Shown: positions 1-9,833, numbered from the stretch's first letter. The stretch: 64,000 nt of DNA from Methylorubrum sp. B1-46 (GCF_021117295.1 NZ_CP088247.1:2247001-2311000); one strand, 5' to 3'. Notes: generated by a model from the sequence alone, not told the origin. Numbers and translations: made by a program.

Positions 1-1
1 C

Positions 2-826
2 TCGCCGGCCAACCTCGCCTTGTCGCGCACGCTGCGCAACTCGATGTCCCGGCGTATCGCCCTCAAGCGGCCGAAGCTCGAGGAGGTGGCCGCACTCGAA
101 GCCGAGATCGCCGCGGCCGAGGCCGCGAACGATCCGCGCCTGCCCGACCTGCAGCTCAAGCTGCTCGGCTTGCGCGAGCGCGCCAAGCGCATTCCCTACG
201 TCGATCCGATCGACCTGCGCTTCCGCCGCTTCGAGCCCTATCCGAAGCCGATTGCCCAGGCCGTGATGTTCTGCCTGATGGACGTCTCGGGCTCGATGAC
301 CGAGCACATGAAGGATCTGGCCAAGCGCTTCTACATCCTGCTGCACATCTTCCTGACGCGCCGCTACAAGCACGTCGAGATCGTCTTCATCCGCCACACC
401 GACAAGGCGACGGAGGTGGACGAGGAGACCTTCTTCGGCTCCCGCGAGACCGGCGGCACGCTGGTGTCCTCGGCGCTGATCGAGATGAAGCGCATCGTCA
501 CCGAACGCTACTCGCCGGACGACTGGAACATCTACGCGGCGCAGGCCTCGGACGGTGACAACGTCTCCTCCGACGGGCCGACGTCGACCGAGTTGCTGCG
601 CGCGCACATCCTGCCGGCCTGCCAGCACTTCGCCTATCTCGAAGTCGGCGACGAGAACGGCCCGCGCGCCGGTTTCGTCGAGCACCGCACCACCCTGTGG
701 CGGACCTACGAGGCGCTGGCCAAGGCCGGCGAACCGCTGGCCATGCGCAAGGTGAACCACCGCCGCGACATCTACCCCGTGTTCCGCGAGCTGTTCGGCC
801 GCAAGGACGCGCGGGCGGAGGCGTAG
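2..826 (+). CDS. yeaH: YeaH/YhbH family protein (DUF444), 5' end cut by window edge
   Basis: The open frame runs into the left edge without a credible start, so the N-terminus is missing; about 274 residues remain of a family that is usually about 420-430 long. The visible part has a von Willebrand A-like core with a MIDAS-type motif MDVSGSM (codons near 278-298), the RHTDKATEVDEETFF segment and a TGGTLVSSAL stretch typical of YeaH. In enterobacteria YeaH acts with the serine kinase YeaG/PrkA in nutrient-stress responses; its biochemical activity is not settled. It sits directly upstream of a spoVR gene, giving the usual yeaG-yeaH-spoVR order, with prkA presumably just outside the window. The family assignment is firm; the role here is inferred. 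Confidence 0.9.
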   Translation, partial: SPANLALSRTLRNSMSRRIALKRPKLEEVAALEAEIAAAEAANDPRLPDLQLKLLGLRERAKRIPYVDPIDLRFRRFEPYPKPIAQAVMFCLMDVSGSMTEHMKDLAKRFYILLHIFLTRRYKHVEIVFIRHTDKATEVDEETFFGSRETGGTLVSSALIEMKRIVTERYSPDDWNIYAAQASDGDNVSSDGPTSTELLRAHILPACQHFAYLEVGDENGPRAGFVEHRTTLWRTYEALAKAGEPLAMRKVNHRRDIYPVFRELFGRKDARAEA

Positions 827-879
827 CGAATGGCCTCCCCGGGATGGGAGGAGAGATAGCGTCGAAGAGAAGGGCCGAC

Positions 880-2451
880 ATGGTCGCGAGCCTGAGCCGC
901 ACGAAGTCCACCGCCCCGAAGCCCGGCGAGTTGCTGTTCTCCGGCAATGATTGGGACTTCGAGACGATCCGGCGCATCCACGACGCCTGCGAAGCCGTGG
1001 CCGGGCCGGAACTCGGCCTGTCCTGGTACCCGAACCAGATCGAGATCATCACCGCCGAGCAGATGCTCGACGCCTATGCCTCGATCGGCATGCCGCTGTT
1101 CTACAAGCACTGGTCCTTCGGCAAGCACTTCGCGCAGCAGGAGGCGAGCTACCGCCGCGGCCTGATGGGACTGGCCTACGAGATCGTCATCAACTCCGAT
1201 CCGTGCATCTCCTACGTCATGGAGGAGAACACGGCGACGATGCAGACGCTGGTGATCGCTCACGCCGCCTTTGGGCATAACCACTTCTTCAAGAACAACT
1301 ATTTGTTCCGGCAGTGGACGGACGCGGAGGGCATCCTCGACTATCTCGACTTCGCCAAGAGCTACATCGCCCGCTGCGAGGAGCGCTACGGGCATCAGGC
1401 GGTCGAGCACGTCCTCGACGCCGCCCACGCCCTGATGAGCCAGGGTGTCCACCGCTACCCGCGCAAGAAGCGGCCGGATCTGGCGAGCGAGCAGCGGCGC
1501 GAGCGTGAGCGCGAGGAGCACGGCGAGCAGATCTACAACGACCTCTGGCGGACGCTTCCGACCAAGGCCGGCGGTCAGAAGGGCGATCCGGCGCTGGAGC
1601 GGCGCCGGGCGCTGCTCGAACTGCCGCAGGAGAACATCCTCTACTTCCTGGAGAAGGTGGCCCCGCGCCTGCGGCCCTGGCAGCGCGAGATCCTGCGGAT
1701 CGTCCGGCTCGTGGCGCAGTACTTCTACCCGCAGCGCCAGACCAAGGTGATGAACGAGGGCTGCGCCACCTATTGCCACTACCGGATCATGAACGCGCTC
1801 TCGCAGAAGGGGCAGCTCAGCGAGGCGGCCTATCTCGAGTTCCTGACCTCGCACACCAATGTCATCCGCCAGCCGAATTTCGACGACCGCTCGTTTGGCG
1901 GCCACAACCCCTACGCGCTCGGCTTTGCCATGATGCAGGACATCGCCCGCATCGTGGAGCAGCCGAGCCAAGAGGATCGCGAGTGGTTCCCCGACATCGC
2001 CGGCCGCGGTGACGCCATGGGCGTGCTGCGCGATTGCTGGGAAAATTACCGCGATGAGAGCTTCATCGCCCAGTTCCTCTCGCCCAAGCTGATGCGCGAC
2101 ATGCGCCTGTTCCACGTGGTGGACGATCCCGACGAGCCGGAGATGCGGGTCGAAGCGATCCACGACGAGCGCGGCTACCGCAAGATGCGCCGCTCCTTCG
2201 CCCGGCAATACGACGTGGCGTGGCTCGATCCCGATATCGAGGTAGTGGACGTCGACCTTGAAGGCGACCGCCGTCTCATCCTCCACCACAAGGCGCTCAA
2301 CCGCATCACCCTGCAGCGGGAGGACGCCCGGCGGGTGCTCCAGCACCTCGCCGACCTGTGGGGCTACGATGCGGTGCTCAAGGAGGTCGATCCGGCCACA
2401 GGCGCGGTGCTGGTCGAGCACTCCGCGAGCGCCCGGCCGATCTTTTTCTGA
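880..2451 (+). CDS. spoVR: SpoVR family protein
   Basis: A 523-residue protein matching the SpoVR/YcgB family over its full length, with conserved stretches such as YPNQIEIITAEQMLDAY, YKHWSFGKHF and MNEGCATYCHY. B. subtilis SpoVR is involved in spore cortex formation; in non-sporulating proteobacteria the family is linked to the PrkA-YeaH stress module and its reaction is unknown. I place the start at ATG 880 because an AGAAGG-like ribosome site lies about 8 bases upstream. An in-frame ATG at 844 has no such site, and earlier in-frame ATGs lie inside yeaH. It follows yeaH by about 50 bases on the same strand, so it is probably one transcript. Confidence 0.93.
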   Translation: MVASLSRTKSTAPKPGELLFSGNDWDFETIRRIHDACEAVAGPELGLSWYPNQIEIITAEQMLDAYASIGMPLFYKHWSFGKHFAQQEASYRRGLMGLAYEIVINSDPCISYVMEENTATMQTLVIAHAAFGHNHFFKNNYLFRQWTDAEGILDYLDFAKSYIARCEERYGHQAVEHVLDAAHALMSQGVHRYPRKKRPDLASEQRREREREEHGEQIYNDLWRTLPTKAGGQKGDPALERRRALLELPQENILYFLEKVAPRLRPWQREILRIVRLVAQYFYPQRQTKVMNEGCATYCHYRIMNALSQKGQLSEAAYLEFLTSHTNVIRQPNFDDRSFGGHNPYALGFAMMQDIARIVEQPSQEDREWFPDIAGRGDAMGVLRDCWENYRDESFIAQFLSPKLMRDMRLFHVVDDPDEPEMRVEAIHDERGYRKMRRSFARQYDVAWLDPDIEVVDVDLEGDRRLILHHKALNRITLQREDARRVLQHLADLWGYDAVLKEVDPATGAVLVEHSASARPIFF

Positions 2452-2468
2452 CTTTTTCGCGGGTTCCG

Positions 2469-2562
2469 CCGTCCTTGCGAGGCGAAGCCGTGGCAATCCA
2501 GGGCGCGACAGTTCCGGAGATGTCGGCGCCCTGAATCGCTTCGCTTGCGCTCGCGATGACGG
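2469..2562. repeat. Imperfect palindromic intergenic repeat, possible bidirectional terminator
   Basis: Between the convergent spoVR and purN genes lies a long imperfect palindrome. The inner arms are 2499-2510 and 2521-2533 (CAGGGCGC...GCGCCCTG). The outer parts have the pattern CGTCxTTGCGAG...GAAGC..GGCAATCCAG and its complement CGCTCGCGATGACGG. This is the look of the dispersed intergenic palindromes common in Rhizobiales. Its convergent position fits a bidirectional terminator, but there is no T-tract. Confidence 0.55.
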
Positions 2563-2591
2563 AGGAAAAGAACCGAAGCGACCGGAAGCCG

Positions 2592-3251
2592 TCAGAGCGA
2601 CAGGATCGCGGCCCCCGCGTCGCGCTCTCGTTCGATGAAGCGCACGCGGCCCCCCTCCAGCACGGCGCCGCCGCCCGCGATCAGGGCGAGGGCGGCCGGG
2701 TAGAGCCGGTGCTCCTGCACGATCACCCGGGCAGCCAGGGTGTCAGCGTCATCGTCCGGCAGCACCGGCACGGCGGCCTGCGCCACGATCGGCCCGGCAT
2801 CGAGTTCCGGCACGACGTAGTGCACGGTGCAACCGTGCAGGCGGACCCCCGCTTCCAGGGCGCGTTCGTGGGTGTGGGTACCCTTGAACAGCGGCAGCAG
2901 CGAGGGGTGGATGTTGATCATCCGGCCCGCCCAGGCCTCGACGAAAGCGTCGGTGAGGATGCGCATGAAGCCGGCGAGCACGATCAGCTCGATGCCCGCT
3001 CCCTCCAGCTCCGCCTGAAGCGCGGCGTCGAAGCCGGCGCGATCGGAAAATGCCTTGTGGTCGATGGCGCGGGCTGGGATGCCCGCCGCCCGCGCGCGGT
3101 TGAGGCCGGCGGCGTCGGGACGGTTCGAGAGCACGAGCACGATTTCGGCCGGATAGTCCGGCGCGCGCGCTGCCTCGATCAGCGAAACCATGTTCGAGCC
3201 GCGGCCCGAGATCAGGATCGCGACGCGCTTTTTTCGGGTCGAAGCGCTCAC
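2592..3251 (-). CDS. purN: Phosphoribosylglycinamide formyltransferase PurN
   Basis: A 219-residue GART enzyme that transfers a formyl group from 10-formyl-THF to GAR in purine synthesis. The N-terminal phosphate-binding loop SGRGSN is at residues 15-20. The catalytic Asn113 and His115 (INIHPSLLP) and Asp151 (ELDAGP) match E. coli N106, H108 and D144 with a constant offset of seven. The start codon is GTG, and its GTGA overlaps the purM stop by four bases, so the two are translationally coupled. The cytosolic role and operon are standard. Confidence 0.96.
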   Translation of the reverse strand: MSASTRKKRVAILISGRGSNMVSLIEAARAPDYPAEIVLVLSNRPDAAGLNRARAAGIPARAIDHKAFSDRAGFDAALQAELEGAGIELIVLAGFMRILTDAFVEAWAGRMINIHPSLLPLFKGTHTHERALEAGVRLHGCTVHYVVPELDAGPIVAQAAVPVLPDDDADTLAARVIVQEHRLYPAALALIAGGGAVLEGGRVRFIERERDAGAAILSL

Positions 3252-4315
3252 AGGGCCAACTGCCCCGTGAACGTCACCGGCTCCGCTCCCCGCTCGGTGA
3301 TGTGACCGAGCCGCACCGGCGCCTCGCCGGCTTCGGTCAGCGCGTCGGCCACGGCGTCGGCCGCGTCGGCGGCGGCGACCACCACCATGCCGATGCCGCA
3401 GTTGAAGGTGCGCAGCATCTCCGCTTCCGCGACGCCGCCCTCGCGCGCCAGCCAGCCGAAGACCGGCGGCACGGGAACCGCCGATAGGTCGATGTCGATG
3501 CCGACGCCGTCGGGCAGGACGCGGGGCAGGTTATCGGGGAAGCCGCCGCCGGTGATGTGGGCGAGCGCCTTGATGCCGCCGGCCCGCTTCAGGGCGGCGA
3601 GCAGCGGCTTCACGTAGATCCGGGTCGGCTCCAGCAGCGCCTCGCCCAAGGTCCGGCCCGGCGCGAACGGCGCGTCGGCGTCGTAGCCGAGCCCGGTCTT
3701 GGCCACGATCCGCCGCACCAGCGAGAAGCCGTTCGAGTGGACGCCCGAGGAGGGCAGGCCGAGCACGACGTCGCCGGGTAGGATGCCGGGGCGCGGCAGC
3801 AGTGTGCCGCGCTCGGCCGCGCCCACCGAGAAGCCGGCGAGATCGTAGTCGGACCCGTCGTAGAGGCCCGGCATCTCGGCGGTCTCGCCGCCGATCAGGG
3901 CGCAGCCCGCCTGCCGGCAGCCCTCGGCGATGCCGCGCACGATGTCGGCGCCGACCCCCGGCACGAGCTTGCCGGTGGCGTAGTAGTCGAGGAAGAACAG
4001 CGGCTCGGCGCCCTGGACGATGATGTCGTTGACGCACATCGCCACGAGGTCGATGCCGATCGTGTGGTGGCGGCCTGTCTCGATGGCGATCTTCACCTTG
4101 GTGCCGACGCCATCGTTGGCGGCGACCAGGATCGCGTCCTTGAAGCCCGCCGCCTTGAGGTCGAACAGCCCGCCGAATCCGCCGATCTCGGCATCCGCGC
4201 CCGGCCGGCGCGTGGCGCGCACCAGCGGCTTGATCGTCTCGACGAGCGCGTTGCCCGCGTCAATGTCGACGCCGGCCTGCGCGTAGGTGAGCCCGTTTCC
4301 GTTCTGCGCCGTCAT
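3248..4315 (-). CDS. purM: Phosphoribosylformylglycinamidine cyclo-ligase PurM
   Basis: A 355-residue AIR synthetase that closes the imidazole ring of FGAM using ATP. Family landmarks are the Ala/Gly-rich segment with [10 protein letters not shown] near residue 67, [31 protein letters not shown] and [16 protein letters not shown]. The length is normal for the family. The ATG start at 4315 is followed at the 3' end by the overlapping purN. The coupled purM-purN pair is common in alphaproteobacteria, where it often lies near hdaA and ppk as it does here. Confidence 0.97.
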   Translation of the reverse strand: MTAQNGNGLTYAQAGVDIDAGNALVETIKPLVRATRRPGADAEIGGFGGLFDLKAAGFKDAILVAANDGVGTKVKIAIETGRHHTIGIDLVAMCVNDIIVQGAEPLFFLDYYATGKLVPGVGADIVRGIAEGCRQAGCALIGGETAEMPGLYDGSDYDLAGFSVGAAERGTLLPRPGILPGDVVLGLPSSGVHSNGFSLVRRIVAKTGLGYDADAPFAPGRTLGEALLEPTRIYVKPLLAALKRAGGIKALAHITGGGFPDNLPRVLPDGVGIDIDLSAVPVPPVFGWLAREGGVAEAEMLRTFNCGIGMVVVAAADAADAVADALTEAGEAPVRLGHITERGAEPVTFTGQLAL

Positions 4316-4421
4316 CGCCGCCCCGTCGTCCGGTAATCGCTGGTCATGCCAAAACCCGCTGCCACATCGCGGCGCGATTGGCCACCGTCACCGGCGCGGA
4401 GTGGCATGTTCGGGCACAGCA

Positions 4422-4658
4422 TCATTCTCCACCGCGGGCGAAAAGCGCCTCGAACAGGCTTGCAGAACGGTCCAGCCCCTCCGACGTGAGCTGGACCGAC
4501 CGCGCCGTGTTGACGGGATCGAAGATCAGGCCCTTGGCGTGGAGGCGGCCGAGCGCGTCCCAGGAATGCTCCTTCCAGGCCCGGCCGCCGTCATGCAGCG
4601 TGAGCCGAAGCAGGGCCAGAACCGCGGCGTCGATCCGGTCGGTATCCTCGGTGTCCAT
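4422..4658 (-). CDS. Small DUF6429-like protein
   Basis: A 78-residue protein. It opens with an acidic segment MDTEDTDRID, then a helical region LALLRLTLHDGGRAWKEHSW, then GLIFDPVNTARSVQLTSEG. The last part resembles the DUF6429 pattern of short proteins with a terminal KSVxLTEEG-type motif. No function is known. I choose ATG 4658 rather than the longer frame from 4718 because a GGAG site lies about 9 bases before it. It lies upstream of purM on the same strand, with about 105 bases between, and could be cotranscribed. Confidence 0.7.
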   Translation of the reverse strand: MDTEDTDRIDAAVLALLRLTLHDGGRAWKEHSWDALGRLHAKGLIFDPVNTARSVQLTSEGLDRSASLFEALFARGGE

Positions 4659-4790
4659 GGCATCAAGTCTCCATCGAGGTCGGTCGGCTATCGAACGCCC
4701 GCGCGCCGCGCGCGGCAAGGCCCGCCTTGACCGGACGTGCCCCGCTTCCCACTGTCCGCGCCGAACGAAGTCACAGGGGACGACATCTCG

Positions 4791-5882
4791 ATGCGTGGGC
4801 GGGCAATCATCGGGCTGTCGATCTTCGCGGTTCTCATCTTCCTGCTCTACGAGCTACGCGAGGTGATGCTGCCCTTCGTGGCGGGGCTGGCGCTCGCCTA
4901 CCTGCTCGATCCGCTCGCCGACCGGCTGGAGCGGCTCGGCCTCGGTCGGCTCGCCGCGACGCTGCTGATCCTGTCGGGCTTCGTGGTCGGGTTCGTGGTG
5001 CTGCTCATCATCGTGGTGCCGCTGGCCGCCGGGCAGATCGCTTCGCTCGTCAATTCTCTGCCGAACATGGTCGGGCGCCTGCAGAGCATCCTCGTGGAGC
5101 GGGCAGGGCCGCTGCTCCAGCGCGTCGGCGGCACGGAGGTCGTCAACGAGCTGCAATCCTCCGTCGGGACGCTGGTGGGGCAGGGCGGGGCGTGGTTCCT
5201 GGCCTTCCTCAAGTCGCTCTGGACCGGCAGTCAGGCGCTCGTCTCCATCGCCTCGCTGCTCGTCGTCACGCCGGTCGTCGCCTTCTACGTGCTGCACGAC
5301 TGGGACCGGATGATCGCCACCCTCGACGGCTGGGTGCCCCCGCGCCACCGCCCGACGGCGCGCCGGCTCGCAGGCGAGATCGACGGGGCGGTGACCGGCT
5401 TCGTGCGCGGGCAGAGCCTCGTCTGCCTGATCCTCGGCTCGTTCTACGCGGTCGGCCTGTTCTTCGTCGGGCTGAACTTCGGCGTGCTGATCGGGATGAT
5501 CTCAGGGTTTCTCACCTTCATCCCCTATGTCGGCACGCTCACCGGCTTCATGCTCTCCGTCGGCGTCGCCCTGGTGCAGTGGTGGCCCTCGGGCGACTGG
5601 CTGCATATCGGCCTCACCGTCGGCGTGTTCCTCGTCGGGCAATTCCTCGAAGGCAACGTGATCTCGCCCAAGCTCGTGGGCGATTCGGTCGGCCTCCACC
5701 CGGTCTGGCTGATGTTCGCGCTGCTGGCCTTCGGCTCGCTGTTCGGCTTCCTCGGGCTGCTGCTCGCCGTTCCGGTCGCCGCCTCCATCGGCGTCGTCGT
5801 GCGCTTCGGCATCGAGCGGTATCTCGAGAGCCGGCTCTATCGCGGCGAGGAGCCTGTGCTGATCATGGACCGGGACAAGTAA
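4791..5882 (+). CDS. AI-2E family transporter (PerM/YdiK type)
   Basis: A 363-residue integral membrane protein of the AI-2E exporter/PerM family. It has an N-terminal transmembrane pair (RAIIGLSIFAVLIFLLYE, then LPFVAGLALAYLLDPLADRLER), then LLIIVVPLAAGQI, a long soluble loop, and a C-terminal helix cluster with the family signature LTFIPYVGTLTG and HPVWLMFALLAFGSLFGFLG. Members have been proposed as AI-2 exporters or Na+/H+ antiporters; the substrate cannot be read from sequence. ATG 4791 has AGGGGA about 11 bases upstream and begins directly before the first membrane helix, so I prefer it to 4737. In related genomes a PerM-type gene often precedes hdaA. Confidence 0.9.
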   Translation: MRGRAIIGLSIFAVLIFLLYELREVMLPFVAGLALAYLLDPLADRLERLGLGRLAATLLILSGFVVGFVVLLIIVVPLAAGQIASLVNSLPNMVGRLQSILVERAGPLLQRVGGTEVVNELQSSVGTLVGQGGAWFLAFLKSLWTGSQALVSIASLLVVTPVVAFYVLHDWDRMIATLDGWVPPRHRPTARRLAGEIDGAVTGFVRGQSLVCLILGSFYAVGLFFVGLNFGVLIGMISGFLTFIPYVGTLTGFMLSVGVALVQWWPSGDWLHIGLTVGVFLVGQFLEGNVISPKLVGDSVGLHPVWLMFALLAFGSLFGFLGLLLAVPVAASIGVVVRFGIERYLESRLYRGEEPVLIMDRDK

Positions 5883-5929
5883 GCCCTGTCCCGCTCCGAC
5901 CCGAACCGTTTTCAAGGCGGGAGCCAACC

Positions 5930-6403
5930 ATGCGCCCTGAATTGGCAGATCCGTTTCCCGACGCGCTGCGCCTGAGGCGCGCGATCCGTGCCGCAGGCGA
6001 TCTCTACGCCCGGCACGAGGCGGGGCAGCCGACTCGCGAGGCGTTGGAGGCCTTCTCCCGGATCGTGGGCGTGACAGTCGACGCCGCCGATCTCGACGGG
6101 GCCTTCGGATCGGTCGATCCGGACACCTTCGCCAAGCGGCCCATGCTTTCGCCCGACCGCGTTTGCGGCGACCTCGACCGGGACGAAATGGTGGAACTCG
6201 TCGAGCGGATCATGACGGCGGAGGGTGGGGAGTTCGAGCTGGAATACTGGATCGCCTGCGTCGCCCGCAGCAGCGGCAATCCCGACATCGCCGCGCTCAT
6301 CTTCTCTCGGGCAGGCGAATCGGCCGGCGCGGCCGTGATCGTCACCCAGGCGATCCGAGAGGCGGGAGCAGCCGTCATCGCGCTCCCGCCCCCGCGCGGC
6401 TGA
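5930..6403 (+). CDS. Conserved hypothetical protein, 157 aa
   Basis: A soluble, mostly helical protein with no signal peptide or membrane segment and no family that I recognise. Visible segments are LRLRRAIRAAGDLYARHEAG near the start, an acidic middle with LDRDEMVELVERIMTAEGGEFELEYWIACVARSS, and an Ala-rich C-terminus ending in PPPRG. It starts at ATG 5930 behind AAGGCGGGAG. It lies 47 bases after the PerM-type gene and 49 bases before hdaA, all on one strand, so an operon is plausible. The DLDRDEMVELVERI stretch recalls calcium-binding EF-hand proteins only superficially. Confidence 0.7.
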   Translation: MRPELADPFPDALRLRRAIRAAGDLYARHEAGQPTREALEAFSRIVGVTVDAADLDGAFGSVDPDTFAKRPMLSPDRVCGDLDRDEMVELVERIMTAEGGEFELEYWIACVARSSGNPDIAALIFSRAGESAGAAVIVTQAIREAGAAVIALPPPRG

Positions 6404-6452
6404 GGCGCGGTTCCCCATCGATCCGCAAGGACGCGGCCGTGCCTCCCCGTGT

Positions 6453-7235
6453 ATGCTGGCCCCCATGCGCGACAACGCCCCCCCGAAGCAGCTCGCCTTC
6501 GACCTACCGCTCGACCCGCGCTACGGCGCCGAGGATTTTCTGGTCAGCCCCTCGAATGAGGAGGCCTATGGCCTGATCGAGGCATGGCCGGACTGGCCGG
6601 ACACCGTGTTCCTGCTGCGCGGCCCGCCCGGCAGCGGCAAGAGCCATCTCGCCTCGATCTGGGCGACGCGGGCACAGGCCTGGACCGTCACCGCTGCGGA
6701 TGTCTCGATGGAGCGAGTCTCTCATCTCATCTCCAACGGCGCCCTCGTGATCGAGGATGTAGACCGTGAGACCGGCCGCGACGAGGCGGCCCTGTTCCAC
6801 CTGCTCAACCTCGCGCGCGAACGGCGCTTTCCGGTGCTGCTCACGGCCTGCGGCTCGGTGGACGGCTTCGGCCTGCGGGTTGCCGACCTGCGCTCGCGGC
6901 TGCGGCTCGCGCCCGGCGCCGAGATCGGCCCGCCCGACGACGCGCTGCTGAAGGCGGTGATCGTCAAGCTGTTCGCCGACCGGCAACTCGGGATCGACAC
7001 CTCCGTGGTCGATGCCCTGGCCCTGCGCATCGACCGCTCGCTGGCCCGCGTCCGCGAAGTCGTGGCCGAGCTCGACCGCGATGCGCTCGGCCGCCGCCGC
7101 CGCATCACCCGTCCGTTGGCGCTCGCCGTCCTCGACCGGATGGAGGCCGCCGGGGGCGGTGGGGCGTCCGACGAGGAGGCGGAGGAGGACAGAGACGAGG
7201 CGGGCGAGGCCGGCACCGATACGGGAGCGTCGTGA
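6453..7235 (+). CDS. hdaA: DnaA-homologue regulatory protein HdaA
   Basis: A 260-residue DnaA-like AAA+ protein without the DnaA DNA-binding domain, as expected for Hda, which with the beta clamp stimulates DnaA-ATP hydrolysis. The clamp-binding motif QLAFDLPL is at residues 13-20. Walker A GPPGSGKS is at 57-64, the Walker B-like ALVIEDVD follows near 93-100, and a sensor-2 region with RSLARVREVVAELDRDAL comes later. A Glu/Asp/Gly-rich tail of about 25 residues ends the protein. ATG 6453 and ATG 6465 are both possible starts. It lies between a PerM-type gene and ppk, a common alphaproteobacterial order. Confidence 0.93.
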   Translation: MLAPMRDNAPPKQLAFDLPLDPRYGAEDFLVSPSNEEAYGLIEAWPDWPDTVFLLRGPPGSGKSHLASIWATRAQAWTVTAADVSMERVSHLISNGALVIEDVDRETGRDEAALFHLLNLARERRFPVLLTACGSVDGFGLRVADLRSRLRLAPGAEIGPPDDALLKAVIVKLFADRQLGIDTSVVDALALRIDRSLARVREVVAELDRDALGRRRRITRPLALAVLDRMEAAGGGGASDEEAEEDRDEAGEAGTDTGAS

Positions 7236-7328
7236 ACCGCCGGCCGTTGTCATGAAACCGTCAAACCAGGTCCGGTTGCCCCGTGCTAGAGCGCTTGCCG
7301 ATGAAGCGGATGCCGGTTCATTGAAAGA

Positions 7329-9755
7329 ATGCGCGTCACCACGAGAACCTTGAGCCGGGCCGGATCGAAGCCGAAGGGAGCCAGCGCGTTGTCGGAAGTG
7401 GAGTCGGATGTCGTCGCCCGGGATGCGGAGACGACGGAGGCCGAAGAGACGAGTCTCGCCACCGAACGGGGCGTGCGCAGCGAATCCGCCCGCGCCCGCA
7501 CCGCCCGCGCCGCCCGCATCCTCGCCGCGGAGAAGGCCGCGGAGAAGCCGGCCGAGCCCGATGCGGAGCGGGAGGGCGCCGCGGCCGAGGCCGCCCGCGA
7601 GCCTGTGCTGGAGGCCGGCCGCTCGCTGCGCCACTCGCCCGAGCGCTTCGTGAACCGTGAATTGTCCTGGCTCCAGTTCAACCGCCGGGTGCTGGAGGAA
7701 TCCGCCAACCCGAACCACCCGCTGCTGGAGCAGCTCCGCTTCCTCTCGATCTCGGCCAACAACCTCGACGAATTCTTCATGGTGCGCGTGGCCGGCCTGC
7801 ACGATCAGGTCCGCGCCGGCCTCGTCGTACCCTCGCAGGACGGCCTGACCCCCTCGGAGCAATTGTCGCGCATCGGCAACGAGGTCTCTCGGCTGGCCCT
7901 CGACCAGCAGGAGCGCTGGCGGGCGCTGCGGGAGGAGCTGAACGCCAACGGCATCCACCTCGCCGAGCCGTCCGAACTCTCGGACGAGCATCTCGCCTGG
8001 CTCGACGATTACTTCCTGTCCTACATCTTCCCGGTGCTGACGCCCCTCGCCATCGACCCGGCGCACCCCTTCCCGTTCATCCCCAATCTCGGCTTCACCG
8101 TCGCGCTGATGATGGTGCGGCCCCGCGACGGGCGCACCCTGCGCGCGCTGATCCGCCTGCCCTCCCTGCTCGACCGCTTCGTGCGCCTGCCCGACGTGGC
8201 CGGCGACGGCACCGCCCGCTTCATCGCCATCGAGCAGGTGATCGCGAAATACGCGAGCCGGCTCTTCCCCGGCTACTCGCTCAAAGGTCAGGGCGCCTTC
8301 CGCGTCGTGCGCGATTCCGATCTGGAGATCGAGGAAGAGGCGGAAGACCTCGTCCTGCACTTCGAATCGGCGATCAAGCGCCGCCGCCGCGGCGTCGTCA
8401 TCCGCCTCGAGATCGAGGCGGGCATGACGGAGGAGCTGCGCGCCTTCGTCGCCGACGAGCTGGAGATCGCGCCCGATTCGATCTTCGTGGTCGAGGGCAT
8501 GCTGGCGCTCAACGAGCTGTCGCAGATCGTCGGGATCGACCGGCCCGACCTCAAGTTCAAGCCCTACAATCCGCGCTTCCCCGAGCGCATCCGCGAGTCG
8601 GGCGGCGACGTCTTCGCCGCGATCCGGCAGAAGGACTTCATCGTCCACCACCCCTACGAGTCGTTCGACTCGGTGGTGCAGTTTCTGGCGCAGGCCGCCC
8701 GCGACCCGAACGTGGTGGCGATCAAGCAGACGCTCTACCGCACCTCCTCCAACTCGCCGATCGTCGCCGCGCTGGCCGAGGCCGCGGAGGCCGGCAAGTC
8801 GGTCACCGCGCTGGTCGAGCTGAAGGCCCGCTTCGACGAGGAGGCCAACATCCGCTGGGCGCGCAACCTCGAGAAGGCGGGCGCGCAGGTGGTGTTCGGC
8901 TTCGTCGAGCTGAAGACCCACGCCAAGCTGTCGATGGTGGTGCGCCGCGAGGGCGACCGACTCGTCACCTACTGCCATGTCGGCACCGGCAACTATCACC
9001 CGATCACCGCGCGCATCTACACGGACCTGTCCTTCTTCACCGCCGACCCGGCCATCGCCCGGGACGTCTCGCGCATCTTCAACTTCATCACCGGCTATGC
9101 CGAGCCGGCGGAATTGGAGCGCATGGCGGTCTCCCCGCTGACCCTGAAGCCGCGCCTCTTGCAGCATATCGAGGAGGAGATCGCCCACGCCCGGTCCGGG
9201 CGCCCGGCGGCGATCTGGATCAAGTGCAACTCGCTGGTCGATCCCCAGATCATCGATGCGCTCTACGACGCGAGCCAGGAGGGCGTGCAGATCGACTGCA
9301 TCGTGCGCGGCATCTGCTGCCTGCGGCCGGGCATTCCGGGCCTGTCCGACACGATCCGGGTCAAATCGATCGTCGGACGCTTCCTCGAACACGAGCGCGT
9401 CTACGCCTTCGGCAACGGCGCTGGGCTGCCGCACCCGAAGGCCACCGTCTACATCTCCTCGGCCGACCTGATGCAGCGCAACCTCGATCGGCGCGTCGAG
9501 GCACTGCTTCCGATCACCAACGCGACTGTGCATCAGCAGGTGCTCGACCAGATCATGCTGGCCAACCTTCTCGACAACCGGCAGAGCTGGCGTGTACTGG
9601 CGTCAGGTGCCAGTGAGCGGATCAGCCCCGCGGAGGGGGAGGAACCGTTCAACGCGCACAAGTATTTCATGACGAATCCGAGCCTGTCCGGGCGCGGCAA
9701 GTCGTCGAAGAAATCGAGTCCGCGGGCGCTCAGCCGCCGCGCCCAGCGGTCCTGA
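7329..9755 (+). CDS. ppk1: Polyphosphate kinase 1
   Basis: An 808-residue PPK1 that makes polyphosphate from ATP reversibly. The N domain begins at [19 protein letters not shown] (about residue 111) and [17 protein letters not shown] follows. The phosphorylated His is expected at His531 in KTHAKL; His550 lies in [10 protein letters not shown], and a second catalytic His lies in LEHERVYAF. About 110 residues of Ala/Glu/Arg-rich low complexity precede the first conserved block, compared with about 10 in E. coli, so either a disordered extension exists or the true start is internal; no better ribosome site was seen. The C-terminus is Ser/Lys/Arg-rich. It is followed by a Ppx-type gene that could degrade the product. 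Confidence 0.95.
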   Translation: MRVTTRTLSRAGSKPKGASALSEVESDVVARDAETTEAEETSLATERGVRSESARARTARAARILAAEKAAEKPAEPDAEREGAAAEAAREPVLEAGRSLRHSPERFVNRELSWLQFNRRVLEESANPNHPLLEQLRFLSISANNLDEFFMVRVAGLHDQVRAGLVVPSQDGLTPSEQLSRIGNEVSRLALDQQERWRALREELNANGIHLAEPSELSDEHLAWLDDYFLSYIFPVLTPLAIDPAHPFPFIPNLGFTVALMMVRPRDGRTLRALIRLPSLLDRFVRLPDVAGDGTARFIAIEQVIAKYASRLFPGYSLKGQGAFRVVRDSDLEIEEEAEDLVLHFESAIKRRRRGVVIRLEIEAGMTEELRAFVADELEIAPDSIFVVEGMLALNELSQIVGIDRPDLKFKPYNPRFPERIRESGGDVFAAIRQKDFIVHHPYESFDSVVQFLAQAARDPNVVAIKQTLYRTSSNSPIVAALAEAAEAGKSVTALVELKARFDEEANIRWARNLEKAGAQVVFGFVELKTHAKLSMVVRREGDRLVTYCHVGTGNYHPITARIYTDLSFFTADPAIARDVSRIFNFITGYAEPAELERMAVSPLTLKPRLLQHIEEEIAHARSGRPAAIWIKCNSLVDPQIIDALYDASQEGVQIDCIVRGICCLRPGIPGLSDTIRVKSIVGRFLEHERVYAFGNGAGLPHPKATVYISSADLMQRNLDRRVEALLPITNATVHQQVLDQIMLANLLDNRQSWRVLASGASERISPAEGEEPFNAHKYFMTNPSLSGRGKSSKKSSPRALSRRAQRS

Positions 9756-9767
9756 CCACGGCTTGCG

Positions 9768-9788
9768 CCGGGCCGGTATCCGGCCCGG
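9768..9788 (+). terminator. Strong GC hairpin after ppk1
   Basis: A perfect 9-bp stem CCGGGCCGG / CCGGCCCGG with the three-base loop TAT begins 12 bases after the ppk1 stop. It lacks a clear T-tract (TCCTATCG follows), so it is a weak or factor-dependent terminator, or an mRNA 3' stabiliser. Confidence 0.45.
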
Positions 9789-9833
9789 TCCTATCGTGAG
9801 TGTTCGGCCGGTTTCCGGCCCGGCACCATCGTG
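9771..9833 (+). repeat. 28-bp imperfect direct repeat between ppk1 and ppx
   Basis: Two copies, 9771-9798 and 9806-9833, differ at four positions. Both contain the GGCCGGT(A/T)TCCGGCCCGG hairpin and end in ATCGTG. A local duplication of a hairpin unit in the ppk-ppx spacer would explain it. Confidence 0.6.

Noticed and set aside
6504..9533. Very long reverse open frame (1009 codons) opposite hdaA and ppk1
   Set aside because: It is the antisense of two clear genes; its translation is low-complexity Arg/Gly/Asp/Val typical of GC-rich shadow frames, without any domain.
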